DNA from: Salegentibacter sediminis
GTDB lineage: Bacteria > Bacteroidota > Bacteroidia > Flavobacteriales > Flavobacteriaceae
Length of the DNA stretch: 64,000 nt
Direction of reading: 5' to 3'
Assembly: GCF_002078605.1 (NCBI RefSeq)
Contig: NZ_MSJR01000012.1
Span: forward strand, 1-64,000
Under the pieces are notes generated by a model. That model had not been told where the DNA came from. It made no database searches and saw only the letters and a list, made by a program, of their open reading frames with translations. The stretch's first letter is position 1, and each line of letters opens with the position of its first letter. This document shows, one piece after another, positions 8,648 through 17,425 of this stretch. Made by a program: the position numbers and the translations under genes.

Positions 8648-9355
8648 TTGCTGATAATCGCTATCCCAAAAAGTGCCAGTACCTCCTTAATGGTAACCAT
8701 AGGAGAGCTTCATAAGCTTGAGGCAGTACAGGATTTTTCATTCCGGGAGAACTCCCCCCCGAAATCAAGTAACAAAATTCACCTGGTCCATTCGGATATT
8801 AGGGAGTTAAGTCAGAATGAGATCGATAAATTTTCCCGGAAGGACACCTTCTACAAACAACATATCTTTCCTTCTGCAAACAATCTCAAATTACTTAAGA
8901 ACCTACCCAAGGTAGTTCTTTTAAGAAATCCTAAAGAAATAATAATGGCCTACCAAAGAGGCGCCAAAAGAAATTACAACAGTCTTCCCCCTGGATATGA
9001 TACCAAACTAAAAAAAGAAGATCTTATTATTAAGGCCAAAAGAGATGGGTTTTATAATGATTTGGTATATTTTTACGATAACTGGAACCACCAAACTAAT
9101 AATAGAAATACCCTAATTATTTATTATAATGATTTTTTGAAAAACCCTAAAAAGGTGATTAACGAAATTGAAAAGTTTTACAACCTCCCTATAACAAAAA
9201 AGAACTTTAAGCCAGCAAAAGCCAGATATTCGAAAATCGGCATTAAAGATCGTCTGAATATCTTTCAAACGAAAACATTGATTTTCACTAATCAATGTTT
9301 GATTAAGATAGGTGCTAAGGATTTTTTAAAACGGATACTAAAAAGTTTAAAGTAA
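8648..9355 (+). CDS. Sulfotransferase-family protein
   Basis: A 235-residue protein with the PAPS-binding loop at its extreme N-terminus (IAIPKSASTSLMVTIGEL). LRNPKEIIMAYQRG near residue 95 is the 3'-phosphate site, and YYNDFLKNPKKVINEIEKFY near 160 is the usual sulfotransferase C-terminal helix. There is no ATG ahead of the loop: TTG at 8648 is the only plausible start, because an in-frame TAA lies at 8633. The gene is AT-rich and sits exactly between two copies of a promoter plus GT2 start module (8476-8538 and 9498-9559), which marks it as an inserted cassette. The acceptor sugar is unknown. Confidence 0.78.
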   Translation: MLIIAIPKSASTSLMVTIGELHKLEAVQDFSFRENSPPKSSNKIHLVHSDIRELSQNEIDKFSRKDTFYKQHIFPSANNLKLLKNLPKVVLLRNPKEIIMAYQRGAKRNYNSLPPGYDTKLKKEDLIIKAKRDGFYNDLVYFYDNWNHQTNNRNTLIIYYNDFLKNPKKVINEIEKFYNLPITKKNFKPAKARYSKIGIKDRLNIFQTKTLIFTNQCLIKIGAKDFLKRILKSLK

Positions 9356-9497
9356 AAAGCATTTGTTCAAAATAGTTTTACACCCCGACCTATAAAGAAA
9401 AAAGAGAGATGTATTTTCCGATAATTGAAAAGTCTAAAAAACGGATAAAACCCTTGAGAATAGAAATTCAATAATGAGAAGATGATATAAAAATAGA

Positions 9498-9505
9498 TAT
9501 ATTTG
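9498..9505 (+). promoter_or_regulatory. Bacteroidota -7 promoter element
   Basis: TATATTTG fits TAnnTTTG and lies 18 bases before the TTG start of the GT2 gene at 9524. The leader (CTAAACTAACC) resembles the leaders after 8483 and 13619, suggesting that glycan genes here carry a common promoter-leader module. Confidence 0.55.
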
Positions 9506-9523
9506 ATCTAAACTAACCGCCTC

Positions 9524-10240
9524 TTGAAAAAACTATCCATCCTCATCCCGGCTTATAATGAAGAGAAAACCATAATTCCCATTTTAGAGGAATTAAAAAT
9601 CTTAGCCCTGGATTTTTCCCTGGAGAGGGAGATCCTGATTATAGATGATCATTCTACCGACAAGACAGGAGAATTAATAACCGAATTCATTACTAAAAAC
9701 CCCGAAATTGATATTAATTATTTTAAGCAGGAGACCAACCTGGGGAAAGGGGCGGCAATACACAAAGGGATTGACATGGCATCAGGAGATTTTATAATCA
9801 TCCAGGATGCCGACCTGGAATATGACCCTGATGAATACAATCATCTCCTAAGGCCGGTACTTGAAGGAAAAGCGGATGTGGTTTATGGTTCCCGGTTTAT
9901 GGGAGGCAACCCGCACCGCATTCTTTTCTTCTGGCACTCTATAGGCAATAAATTTCTCACTTTTCTAAGCAATGCCTTTACCAATCTCAATTTAACCGAT
10001 ATGGAAACCTGCTATAAGCTTTTCAGAGCTGATATTCTGAAATCTTTGACCTTAAAGGAAAAACGTTTTGGGTTTGAACCCGAGGTGACTGCAAAAATCA
10101 GTAGAATTCCCGGTATAAGAATTTACGAGGTGGGCATCTCTTATTACGGGCGTACTTATGCAGAAGGCAAAAAAATAAACTGGAAAGACGGGTTACGGGC
10201 TTTATGGTGTGTTTTTAAGTACAATATTATTGCCCGCTAA
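9524..10240 (+). CDS. Family 2 glycosyltransferase, polyprenyl-phosphate sugar synthase type
   Basis: 238 residues in the DPM1/GtrB-like branch of GT2, expected to charge a polyprenyl phosphate with a sugar from a nucleotide donor. The N-terminus is [14 protein letters not shown], with [12 protein letters not shown] (about 42), [13 protein letters not shown], the catalytic DXD region [14 protein letters not shown] (about 90) and [16 protein letters not shown]-type sequence appears as [13 protein letters not shown]. There are no C-terminal membrane helices. The neighbour one base downstream is a multi-membrane-span transferase that could use the lipid-linked sugar, a common GtrB plus GT-C pairing. 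The start codon is TTG. Confidence 0.87.
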   Translation: MKKLSILIPAYNEEKTIIPILEELKILALDFSLEREILIIDDHSTDKTGELITEFITKNPEIDINYFKQETNLGKGAAIHKGIDMASGDFIIIQDADLEYDPDEYNHLLRPVLEGKADVVYGSRFMGGNPHRILFFWHSIGNKFLTFLSNAFTNLNLTDMETCYKLFRADILKSLTLKEKRFGFEPEVTAKISRIPGIRIYEVGISYYGRTYAEGKKINWKDGLRALWCVFKYNIIAR

Positions 10241-10241
10241 G

Positions 10242-11528
10242 ATGAAAACCAAGCCTCTTATCTCATTAAAAATTTTACTTGGAATTCTGGTATCGGGCAT
10301 ACTCGTTTATAATTTTTATGTAGCTAATAATCTCAAATATGAAACAGGAGGAGATGCTGTCAGCTTTATAGGACTCGGACTTAGCCTGGCTGAATTTCAG
10401 AAATACGGCCACATAAAAGTTTCCGAGGGCAGCTTAATGGAGGCATTCAAAAACAAACAAATCTCCTGGGAGGAGATAAGCTTTGTAGGCAAAAGTACCT
10501 GGAGACCTCCGGTATGGCCCTTTTTGATTGCCGGGATATTTCTTATCTTCGGCTATAATCTCACCTATCTTCTTATTTTTAAATTCCTGCTTCACTTACT
10601 GGGAATTTTTATCTTCTATAAAACGCTAAAACTTTTAAAAATAAAAGAGGTACTTATCCTTGCCGGTTGCTTTCTCTATGCAATTCATCCGGCCTGGCAA
10701 CTTTATTCCAGGGTATTCCTTTCAGAACCTATAACCTTCTTTTTTATGAGCTTATGGGTCTATTTGCTTGTAAGGTACTTCCAACATAAAAAAGGTTTTA
10801 TCATGCAATCTTTGGTAGCGGGAATTATGATTCTCGCCCACCCCTATTATATTTTTTTACCTTTTTCGATATGGTTAATTCTTTTTATCAAAAAACAAAT
10901 ACCCTTTAAAAGCTTATTCCTAAGTTCACTCATATGCACAGCTATTGTTTTTAGCTGGGTAATCAGGAATTCCATAGTTCTGGATACGAGCGAGCTTATC
11001 TTAACCACCTCCTCCGGGGCAGTAATGGCTAAGGGCTGGAATGAAGATGTTCCCAGATTGCATACTAATACAAAAGGTGACCTGGCAGATGAAACTTTAG
11101 TTCTAAAGGATTATGAATACAAGCCTGAGAAATCAAACAATGAGGTGGAAAGAATGGAGCTTTATAAAAATGCCAGCTTGCACTTTATCAAAACCAATCC
11201 CGATCTTGTATTGCCAATTATTTGGAAGAAATTAAAAAGCGCCTTCAATCCATTTCCTGAAACTCCCAGACCGGGAGTTTTGGAAACAGGACGGATAATT
11301 TTTCAGGTTCTTGCACTTTTTTCGCTTTTATATTTATTAATCTTTTCCAGGAATAAGTTGTTGCGATCATTAGTAATAGGTCTTGTTCTATCTACCATTG
11401 GGATTACTATCATCACCTATTCCGGCTTCCGTTTTCGTATGCCCCAGGTGGGGTTGGAACTTTTGCTTCTTATAGGAATGCTGGGAGAAGTTCTTCCTAC
11501 ATTGAGAAAAAAAATACCTAAGGGGTGA
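10242..11528 (+). CDS. Membrane glycosyltransferase (ArnT/GT39/83-like)
   Basis: GT-C type integral membrane transferase of 428 residues that would use a polyprenyl-phosphate sugar on the periplasmic face. The first hydrophobic helix (ISLKILLGILVSGILVYNFY) is followed by a first periplasmic loop with the acidic GGDAVSFIGLG motif, then WRPPVWPFLIAGIFLIFGYN and at least eight more hydrophobic segments. An upstream in-frame ATG at 10209 lies inside the preceding gene. ATG 10242, one base after that gene's TAA, is preferred. Co-translation with the GtrB-like gene supports a two-component glycosylation pair. The substrate is unknown. Confidence 0.78.
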   Translation: MKTKPLISLKILLGILVSGILVYNFYVANNLKYETGGDAVSFIGLGLSLAEFQKYGHIKVSEGSLMEAFKNKQISWEEISFVGKSTWRPPVWPFLIAGIFLIFGYNLTYLLIFKFLLHLLGIFIFYKTLKLLKIKEVLILAGCFLYAIHPAWQLYSRVFLSEPITFFFMSLWVYLLVRYFQHKKGFIMQSLVAGIMILAHPYYIFLPFSIWLILFIKKQIPFKSLFLSSLICTAIVFSWVIRNSIVLDTSELILTTSSGAVMAKGWNEDVPRLHTNTKGDLADETLVLKDYEYKPEKSNNEVERMELYKNASLHFIKTNPDLVLPIIWKKLKSAFNPFPETPRPGVLETGRIIFQVLALFSLLYLLIFSRNKLLRSLVIGLVLSTIGITIITYSGFRFRMPQVGLELLLLIGMLGEVLPTLRKKIPKG

Positions 11529-11586
11529 GCAACTCTCAAAAGGAAAGTTCTTTTAAAGTTCTAAAAAAACTTCTACGTAATACTAA

Positions 11587-11990
11587 GCACTTCGACTATT
11601 CGTCTGCTACCGCAGCCGGCTCAGTGTGACAAGTGGATTTAATAATATGCTATCAACAAACCAGGTGTGTCAGGCTGAGCCCGACCAGAGGGAGGAAAAG
11701 CTTGTCCTGAGCGCGAAGCAGTCGAAGGGTCGAAGCAATGTCAGGCTGAGCCCGACCAGGGGGAGGAAAGTCGAAGCCCCCTTTGAAATTCAAAAGACAT
11801 TCGCAACTTATTACTAAGCACTTCCCTTCGACTCCGCAAAAGCTACGCTCAGGACAGGCTATTTCGGCTACCGCCGGGCTCAGTGTGACAGCGCGTTTTA
11901 ATAATAAGCCATCAGCAAACCAAAAATGTCAGGCTGAGCCCATATTTCTGGCCGGTAGGACAGAAGTATGGAAAGTCGAAGCCCATTTAA
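11587..11990. repeat. Family A palindromic repeat block (left of GIY-YIG gene)
   Basis: The gene-free stretch 11529-12026 is mostly repeat. Each unit has an arm with CTTCGAC ... GGCTCAGTGTGACA, a divergent centre of about 45 bases, and an inverted arm TGTCAGGCTGAGCCC ... GTCGAAG. Two tandem units are present here. The 192-base segment 11669-11860 recurs in the same orientation at 12515-12706 with about three differences, bracketing the GIY-YIG gene. Short open frames across it are translations of the repeat and are not genes. Confidence 0.85.
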
Positions 11991-12026
11991 AGTTAAAATA
12001 TTAGTTCTAACTTATTACCCCGTAAC

Positions 12027-12347
12027 CTATTCCTCTAAATCCTTATCTGGTTTCCCGTACCGCCCGTAACTTCTTGAAAATTTTATCAGGTCATTCCAGT
12101 TTTCATTAATTAAAGCCTGTTTTTTTCTCCGGCTCCAACCTTTGATTTGTTTTTCCACCATTATAGCATACTGGGGATCGGTAAACTGTTCACTCCACTT
12201 TAATATTACCGGGCGCCGTGAAAAAGTATACGCATTCTCATCATACCCTGAATTATGTTCCCATAATCTTCTATTCAGGTTATTTGTGATACCTGTATAG
12301 TAAGAATTGTCCTTGCATTCAACTATGTAGACGTAATACAATTTCAT
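12027..12347 (-). CDS. Stand-alone GIY-YIG nuclease-domain protein
   Basis: A 106-residue single-domain protein of the GIY-YIG superfamily (UPF0213/YhbQ- and SLX1-like). The two signature tyrosine segments are YYVYIVECKDNSYYTGIT (residues 4-21). The catalytic arginine lies in LNRRLWEHNSG and the metal-binding glutamate in MVEKQIKGWSRRKKQALI. All expected catalytic residues appear present, so it may nick or cut DNA, although no cellular role is established for these small forms. It is embedded in family A repeats, with near-identical 192-base direct copies on both sides. A paralogue at 19730-20023 sits inside a different repeat family. Confidence 0.88.
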   Translation of the reverse strand: MKLYYVYIVECKDNSYYTGITNNLNRRLWEHNSGYDENAYTFSRRPVILKWSEQFTDPQYAIMVEKQIKGWSRRKKQALINENWNDLIKFSRSYGRYGKPDKDLEE

Positions 12348-12426
12348 ATTACAATTTAAATAATTAATTTATAGCTGAACTAAGAGGGAAATATTTTGAG
12401 GGTTCTAAAGACATTATCTCAGTACT

Positions 12427-12862
12427 ACCAAGCACTTCGACTTTTCGTCTGCTATCGCAGCCGGCTCAGTGTGACAACCCATTTTAATTTGAATGCTAGT
12501 TTAAAAATTACACTGTCAGGCTGAGCCCGACCAGGGGGAGGAAAAGCTTGTCCTGAGCGCGAAGCAGTCGAAGGGTCGAAGCAATGTCAGGCTGAGCCCG
12601 ACCAGGGGGAGGAAAGTCGAAGCCCCCTTTGAAATTCAAAAGACATTCGCAACTTACTACTAAGCACTTCCCTTCGACTCCGCAAAAGCTTCGCTCAGGA
12701 CAGGCTCTTCGTCTGCTACCGCAGCCGGCTCAGTGTGACAATGTGTTTTAACAAGTGTTAGCTTAAAACCGATAGTGTCAGGCTGAGCCCATGTTTCTGG
12801 CCATTAGGACAGAAATATGGAAAAGCTTGTCCTGAGCGCGAAGCAGTCGAAGGGTCGAAGCC
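12427..12862. repeat. Family A palindromic repeat block (right of GIY-YIG gene)
   Basis: The gene-free stretch 12348-12896 is dominated by further family A units. The segment 12515-12706 is a direct repeat of 11669-11860, and homology continues beyond it into a second GGCTCAGTGTGACA ... GTCAGGCTGAGCCC pair. The motif CTTGTCCTGAGCGCGAAG occurs twice inside. The block ends about 35 bases before the stop of the acyltransferase gene. Confidence 0.85.
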
Positions 12863-12896
12863 CCAAGAAGAAAACATCAAAAGAGAAATCATTCTC

Positions 12897-13496
12897 TCAC
12901 CAATTTTTTCTCCAATCAATATTTTCTTTAATAATCTTAGCCGGATTACCAACAATAATATTGTGGCTGCTGTTTATAGATGAATGCACCACGCTACCAA
13001 GACCTATTAAATTTAAACTTTCAATTTTTACACCTGGTGCAAAGCTTACATTGGATCCGATATAAACATTATCCTTTATTGAAATAGACAAATCCTTACT
13101 ACGGTCTTTCGTATGAATGGAACCATGAGTCCAAAATTGACTGGCTTTTCCCGCAATCCAGGAATTATTTCCAATCCTGATATTATCAGAAACATCAAAA
13201 AAATGCTCATTAATAATTCTTGAATTTTCTCCAATGGTGAAATCAGCTCTCCCCATGATTGTATTACCACTATTAATTTTGGTACCAGCACCTACGGACA
13301 AGTTTTTACAAGAAATAAACGTATTGTTTCTAATTATAGAGTTATCTAAAATTTCGACCGTATCACATAATATAAAACTTTTCCCGATACTCACATTTTT
13401 GCCAATCTGATAACCGAGTAAAGTTTTATACAGTGAAATGCGAAGCCAATTAAAAGGAATGTATTTGATGATTTTAGCCAGATGAGCCCTTTTCAT
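12897..13496 (-). CDS. Hexapeptide-repeat acyltransferase
   Basis: A 199-residue left-handed beta-helix (LbH) protein, most likely a sugar O- or N-acetyltransferase using acetyl-CoA. Imperfect hexapeptide turns run through most of the chain (IGKNVSIGKSFIL, VGAGTKINSGNTIMGRADFTI, IGNNSWIAG, KDNVYIGSNVSFAPGVKI). FWTHGSIH near residue 120 provides the probable catalytic histidine, and IIVGNPAKIIK is the usual terminal coil. It runs opposite to its + strand neighbours and its 3' end abuts the repeat block. The acceptor may be a glycan sugar. AT-rich. Confidence 0.82.
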   Translation of the reverse strand: MKRAHLAKIIKYIPFNWLRISLYKTLLGYQIGKNVSIGKSFILCDTVEILDNSIIRNNTFISCKNLSVGAGTKINSGNTIMGRADFTIGENSRIINEHFFDVSDNIRIGNNSWIAGKASQFWTHGSIHTKDRSKDLSISIKDNVYIGSNVSFAPGVKIESLNLIGLGSVVHSSINSSHNIIVGNPAKIIKENIDWRKNW

Positions 13497-13611
13497 TTAA
13501 TTTTGATTTAGATAAAAATATAATTAGGAAAGTTGAAAGTACTTATTTTAATTTATTTATCATTTTTAAAGTTAGAATTCCTTATTTTCTTAGGCGGCGA
13601 AATCTTTTCCC

Positions 13612-13619
13612 TATATTTG
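13612..13619 (+). promoter_or_regulatory. Bacteroidota -7 promoter element
   Basis: TATATTTG matches TAnnTTTG. It is followed after 24 bases by the CTG at 13644, where the protein-like frame begins. The leader (AAGCTAACTACC) resembles those after 8483 and 9505. Confidence 0.5.
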
Positions 13620-13643
13620 AAACCAAGCTAACTACCAACTGCA

Positions 13644-15035
13644 CTGAAACCCAAAAAGAAAATATTCATCCTACTTCCCGACGGAGTCGGTCTCAGAAAC
13701 TTTGCTTTTACTTCTTTTGTAGAAATCGGGAAAAAAATGGGATGGGAGGTGATCTTCTGGAACCACACCCCTTTTGACCTTGAGGCAATGGGTTATAAAG
13801 AGATCAAACTCAAGGGCAAGGCCCGGGCTCAAACCGATCTGCTGAAAAGAGCAAAGATTGAAGCCGAACTCGACCATTTCACCAATAAGTTCAAGGATCC
13901 TGTTTATCAAAACTATAAATTTCCGGGCTCAGCAAAAGCTTTTAAAGGAAAAATAAAGGATGGGATAGTCAGTGCCCTGGTGAGTAGTCATAAGGGAGAG
14001 AAAGCTCTGCAGAGGCTCAGGAATAAAATGAAAACTTCTGAAAGAAAAGGAGACTACTATAAAAATTGCAGAAGCCTTCTGGAACAAGAAAAGCCCGACC
14101 TGGTTTTCTGTACCAACCAACGGCCGGTGAATGCCATTTCGCCTTTAACCGCTGCGCAAGACCTTGGAATTCCCACGGCTACTTTTATCTTTTCCTGGGA
14201 TAATCTCCCCAAAGCCACCATGGTGGTGGAAAGCGATCATTATTTTGTTTGGAGTGAGTATATGAAGGATGAGTTACGTAAATACTATCCCTTTATTGCC
14301 GAATCACAGATACAAGTTACAGGCAGTCCACAGTTCGAGCCGCATTATGATTTGAGCCTGAGACAAAGCAGGAAAGAGTTTTTCGGGAAGTACGGACTTG
14401 ATCTCTCGAAAAAATATATCTGTTTCAGTGGGGATGATATTACCACCTCTCCTGATGACCCTGAATATCTCAACGATATAGCCGAAGCAACCAGGAAATT
14501 AAACTCCAAAGGAAATAAACTGGGAATCATCTTCCGGCGCTGCCCTGTGGATTTTTCCGATAGATTTGATAAGGTGTTGGAAACAAATAAAGATCTCATC
14601 GTTTCACTGGCGCCCCTTTGGAAGAAATCCGGCGATAACTGGAATACTGTTTTACCTACAAAGGAAGATCTGGAATTACAGGTGAATACGATCCTGCATT
14701 CAGAAGCTGTTGTTAATGTTGGTTCTTCTATGGTCTTTGATTTTGCGATTTTTGGTAAGCCCTGTATATATCTTAACTATGAAGCAGAGAAAAAAATCAA
14801 CCCGGGCTGGTCTCCCGGAAAAGTTTATAATTTTGTGCATTTTAGATCCATGCCTACCGGAGATGAAGTTTTTTGGCTGAATTCAAAAAATGAAATCTCC
14901 ACTAAATTGGTAGAGGCTTTAACGAATCCAAACGAAAAAGCTCAAAAAGCCCTTGAATGGTTTAAAAAAATAAACAAGGCTCCGGCGGATAATGCCTCGG
15001 GAAGGTTATGGAAATTTATAAATAAAATTAATTAG
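13644..15035 (+). CDS. GT-B fold glycosyltransferase-like protein, non-ATG start
   Basis: The first ATG of this frame is at 13737, but protein-like sequence extends 31 codons further upstream (KPKKKIFILLPDGVGLRN), back to a stop at 13629. That segment supplies the first Rossmann strand a GT-B enzyme needs. CTG at 13644 is the only near-start codon there. The chain of about 463 residues continues with CTNQRPVNAISPL, TFIFSWDNLPKATM, VTGSPQFEPHYD and a C-terminal donor domain with NVGSSMVFDFAIFGKPCIYL, resembling CDP-glycerol glycerophosphotransferase and UDP-glycosyltransferase C-domains. It leads the O-acylation operon that runs to 18303. The substrate is unknown. Confidence 0.75.
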   Translation: MKPKKKIFILLPDGVGLRNFAFTSFVEIGKKMGWEVIFWNHTPFDLEAMGYKEIKLKGKARAQTDLLKRAKIEAELDHFTNKFKDPVYQNYKFPGSAKAFKGKIKDGIVSALVSSHKGEKALQRLRNKMKTSERKGDYYKNCRSLLEQEKPDLVFCTNQRPVNAISPLTAAQDLGIPTATFIFSWDNLPKATMVVESDHYFVWSEYMKDELRKYYPFIAESQIQVTGSPQFEPHYDLSLRQSRKEFFGKYGLDLSKKYICFSGDDITTSPDDPEYLNDIAEATRKLNSKGNKLGIIFRRCPVDFSDRFDKVLETNKDLIVSLAPLWKKSGDNWNTVLPTKEDLELQVNTILHSEAVVNVGSSMVFDFAIFGKPCIYLNYEAEKKINPGWSPGKVYNFVHFRSMPTGDEVFWLNSKNEISTKLVEALTNPNEKAQKALEWFKKINKAPADNASGRLWKFINKIN

Positions 15036-15077
15036 AAAGATCTGGCAAGGTTATTCATTTATATAGGTAAAATACTT

Positions 15078-15992
15078 TTGCTTACCTACCTGATTGCAAC
15101 TTTCATTCAGGTCATATCTGATTATGGACTGAAAAATTCAGCATATCAAAATATTAGTCATTGGAAACCAATTGTGCAAGGCAATTTAAACAGTGAAGTC
15201 CTTATTATGGGTTCCTCGAGAGGGGCAGTATCTTATAACCCTCAGGTTATTCAAAGAATTCTGAACAAAAAAACTCAAAACATCAGTTTTGATGCAGGCG
15301 CATTTAATTTACAAAAAATAAAATTGGATACCTATTTACGAACCAATAAGCCTCCGGAAATTTTTATTCAAAATGTAGATCTGGCACATTTCTCCACCTC
15401 CGATAAAATCCCCGATAAAGCGCAATTTATACCTTACAATAGAAGTGAATTTTTAATTACACAATTACAAGAAATTGATCCTGAGTTTAAAAGATGGAAT
15501 TTCTTACCACTTCTCAACTACAATGGGAATTTCAAATATCTAATTTTAAGTCTAAAAAGTTTGATGGTGGAAAATAATGCTTCATCCCAGGATGCTTTTC
15601 TTGGAGTTGAAAAAAAATTTAATATAGACTCGAATAACCTGCAGCGGCTTGAGAAATTATCAAATTCAGAATTAGCTTTGAAAAACTATCAACCCGGATT
15701 TAATTCTTTATCCGAAACCCTTAAAAAATTGCCCAAATCAACAAAGATTTATCTGGTATGGGCTCCAGAACATCATTATCGTCTGGAAAGAGCAGCTGAG
15801 GTTCGGAATGCAATGATTAAAAAGATTCAAGATCTCAGCCTTACATTTCCAAATGTTTATTTTCTGAATTACAGTGATCACCCTATCGCCTGTACTAGTA
15901 CTAATTTCTATGACACCTTCCATCTCAATTATGAAGGAGCAAGTAGATTCTCTGAAATTCTAGCAAATAATATCAAACAGAATTTGAAATAA
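15078..15992 (+). CDS. SGNH-hydrolase-like protein, O-acylation partner
   Basis: About 304 residues from TTG 15078. The frame is open back to the preceding stop at 15033-15035 and the upstream codons (LARLFIYIGKILL) extend a hydrophobic anchor, so the true non-ATG start may lie earlier. The DltD/AlgX-type SGNH features are the block I serine in VLIMGSSRGAVSYNP and the block V D-x-x-H in DTFHLNYEGASRF. Such proteins work with MBOAT acyltransferases to acetylate exported glycans. Here the MBOAT gene follows with a one-base overlap (TAATG). An envelope-anchored acetyl transfer or esterase role is inferred. Confidence 0.72.
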   Translation: MLTYLIATFIQVISDYGLKNSAYQNISHWKPIVQGNLNSEVLIMGSSRGAVSYNPQVIQRILNKKTQNISFDAGAFNLQKIKLDTYLRTNKPPEIFIQNVDLAHFSTSDKIPDKAQFIPYNRSEFLITQLQEIDPEFKRWNFLPLLNYNGNFKYLILSLKSLMVENNASSQDAFLGVEKKFNIDSNNLQRLEKLSNSELALKNYQPGFNSLSETLKKLPKSTKIYLVWAPEHHYRLERAAEVRNAMIKKIQDLSLTFPNVYFLNYSDHPIACTSTNFYDTFHLNYEGASRFSEILANNIKQNLK

Positions 15993-17425
15993 TGTTATTT
16001 AACTCAATCCCCTATCTAATATTTTTACCAGTAGTTTTTATACTGTATTGGAAGGTATTCAATGGTTCCGGTAGATTTCAAAATTACCTGCTGTTGGCGG
16101 CAAGTTATTTTTTCTATGCCTGGTGGGATTACAGATTTCTTGGATTAATCATATTTAGCAGCGCATTAGATTACATTTTAAGTTTAAAAATATCTCAAAG
16201 CAAAAGAAAGCAGACTCGCAAAATCTGGTTAGGAATAAGTTTATTTTCAAATCTAGGTTTGCTCGCTTATTTCAAATATTTCAATTTTTTCCTGGAGAGT
16301 TGGTCTGAAGCCTGGTCACAACTTGGTTTTGAAATGAACTACTCAAGCTGGAGTATTATTCTCCCGGTTGGGATTTCATTCTACACTTTTCAAACTCTAA
16401 GTTATACTATCGAAGTTTTTAAGGAAAGAATGGAACCTACCAAAGATTTTCTCAAATTCAGTCTGTATGTTGCCTTTTTTCCGCAATTAATAGCCGGACC
16501 AATAGAAAGGGCTCAAAACCTACTTCCTCAACTAAACCTTAAAAGGAATTTTAATTTTCAGCAAGCCAGGGAGGGTTTACATTTGATTATATGGGGCCTT
16601 TTTAAGAAGGTAGTGATTGCAGACACCTGTGCGATTTATGTAAATGAAATATTCGATAATCACGAAAACATGAATTCTCTTAGCCTAATTTTAGGAGCCG
16701 TGTATTTCGCATTTCAAATCTATGGGGATTTCTCAGGATACAGTGATATGGCTATTGGGACAGCGCGTTTATTTGGAATAAATTTAATGCAGAATTTCAA
16801 TTACCCCTATTTTTCACGGAACCTGGGAGAATTCTGGAGGAGGTGGCATATTTCTCTTTCAACCTGGTTTAGGGACTACTTATACATTCCTATTGGAGGC
16901 TCAAGAACAAATCGAATTCATACCATAAGAAATATTTTTGTAATATTCCTGGTTAGTGGTTTATGGCATGGTGCTAATTGGACGTTTATAGTTTGGGGCG
17001 GAATCCATGCATTATTTTTTATACCCGTTTTGTTGGTGGGGAGAAACAGGAAATATCTGGACACTGCGGGTAAAAATCACTACTTACCAGGTATTAAAGA
17101 GACTGTTCAAATGCTCTATACTTTCGGAATAGTAACTATAGGGTGGATTTTTTTTCGCGCCGACTCATTTTCCACAGCAATTGATTACCTTAAGGGAATC
17201 ATCGAATTAAATAATTTTGATTTACAGTATTTAGCCATTGAAAGATATAATGTGGATATAATTGCATTAATCTTTTTTTTCATTGCTTTTGAATGGCATC
17301 ACCGAAAAACAGAACATCCCTTTAAAGGTGATTTCAAAAAGTTGAAGCTTATTCTGATTCTACTTTTAATATTAACTCTGGGAGTCTTTTCAGATTATCA
17401 GGAATTTATCTATTTTCAATTTTAA
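15992..17425 (+). CDS. MBOAT-family O-acyltransferase (AlgI/DltB-like)
   Basis: Polytopic membrane protein, 477 residues, that passes acetyl groups across the inner membrane for O-acylation of a surface polysaccharide. The family signatures are clear: YFFYAWWDYRFLGLI, LPVGISFYTFQTLSYTIEV, FFPQLIAGPIERAQNLLPQL, QIYGDFSGYSDMAIGTARLF, the FWRRWHISLSTWFRDYLYIP motif, and the catalytic histidine in SGLWHGANWTFIVWGGIHAL. It overlaps both neighbours by one base (TAATG junctions), so all three are translated as a unit. AT-rich. Confidence 0.93.
   Translation: MLFNSIPYLIFLPVVFILYWKVFNGSGRFQNYLLLAASYFFYAWWDYRFLGLIIFSSALDYILSLKISQSKRKQTRKIWLGISLFSNLGLLAYFKYFNFFLESWSEAWSQLGFEMNYSSWSIILPVGISFYTFQTLSYTIEVFKERMEPTKDFLKFSLYVAFFPQLIAGPIERAQNLLPQLNLKRNFNFQQAREGLHLIIWGLFKKVVIADTCAIYVNEIFDNHENMNSLSLILGAVYFAFQIYGDFSGYSDMAIGTARLFGINLMQNFNYPYFSRNLGEFWRRWHISLSTWFRDYLYIPIGGSRTNRIHTIRNIFVIFLVSGLWHGANWTFIVWGGIHALFFIPVLLVGRNRKYLDTAGKNHYLPGIKETVQMLYTFGIVTIGWIFFRADSFSTAIDYLKGIIELNNFDLQYLAIERYNVDIIALIFFFIAFEWHHRKTEHPFKGDFKKLKLILILLLILTLGVFSDYQEFIYFQF

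Noticed and set aside
11626-12004. Small + strand open frames (63 and 73 codons)
   Set aside because: They are translations of family A palindromic repeats, with composition and order set by the repeat.
11587-12862. Classical insertion sequence or composite transposon
   Set aside because: No transposase frame exists between the repeats; only the GIY-YIG gene is present, and no target-site duplication was visible.
12758-13065. Small open frames on both strands next to the acyltransferase
   Set aside because: They span the repeat boundary and the acyltransferase 3' end in another frame.
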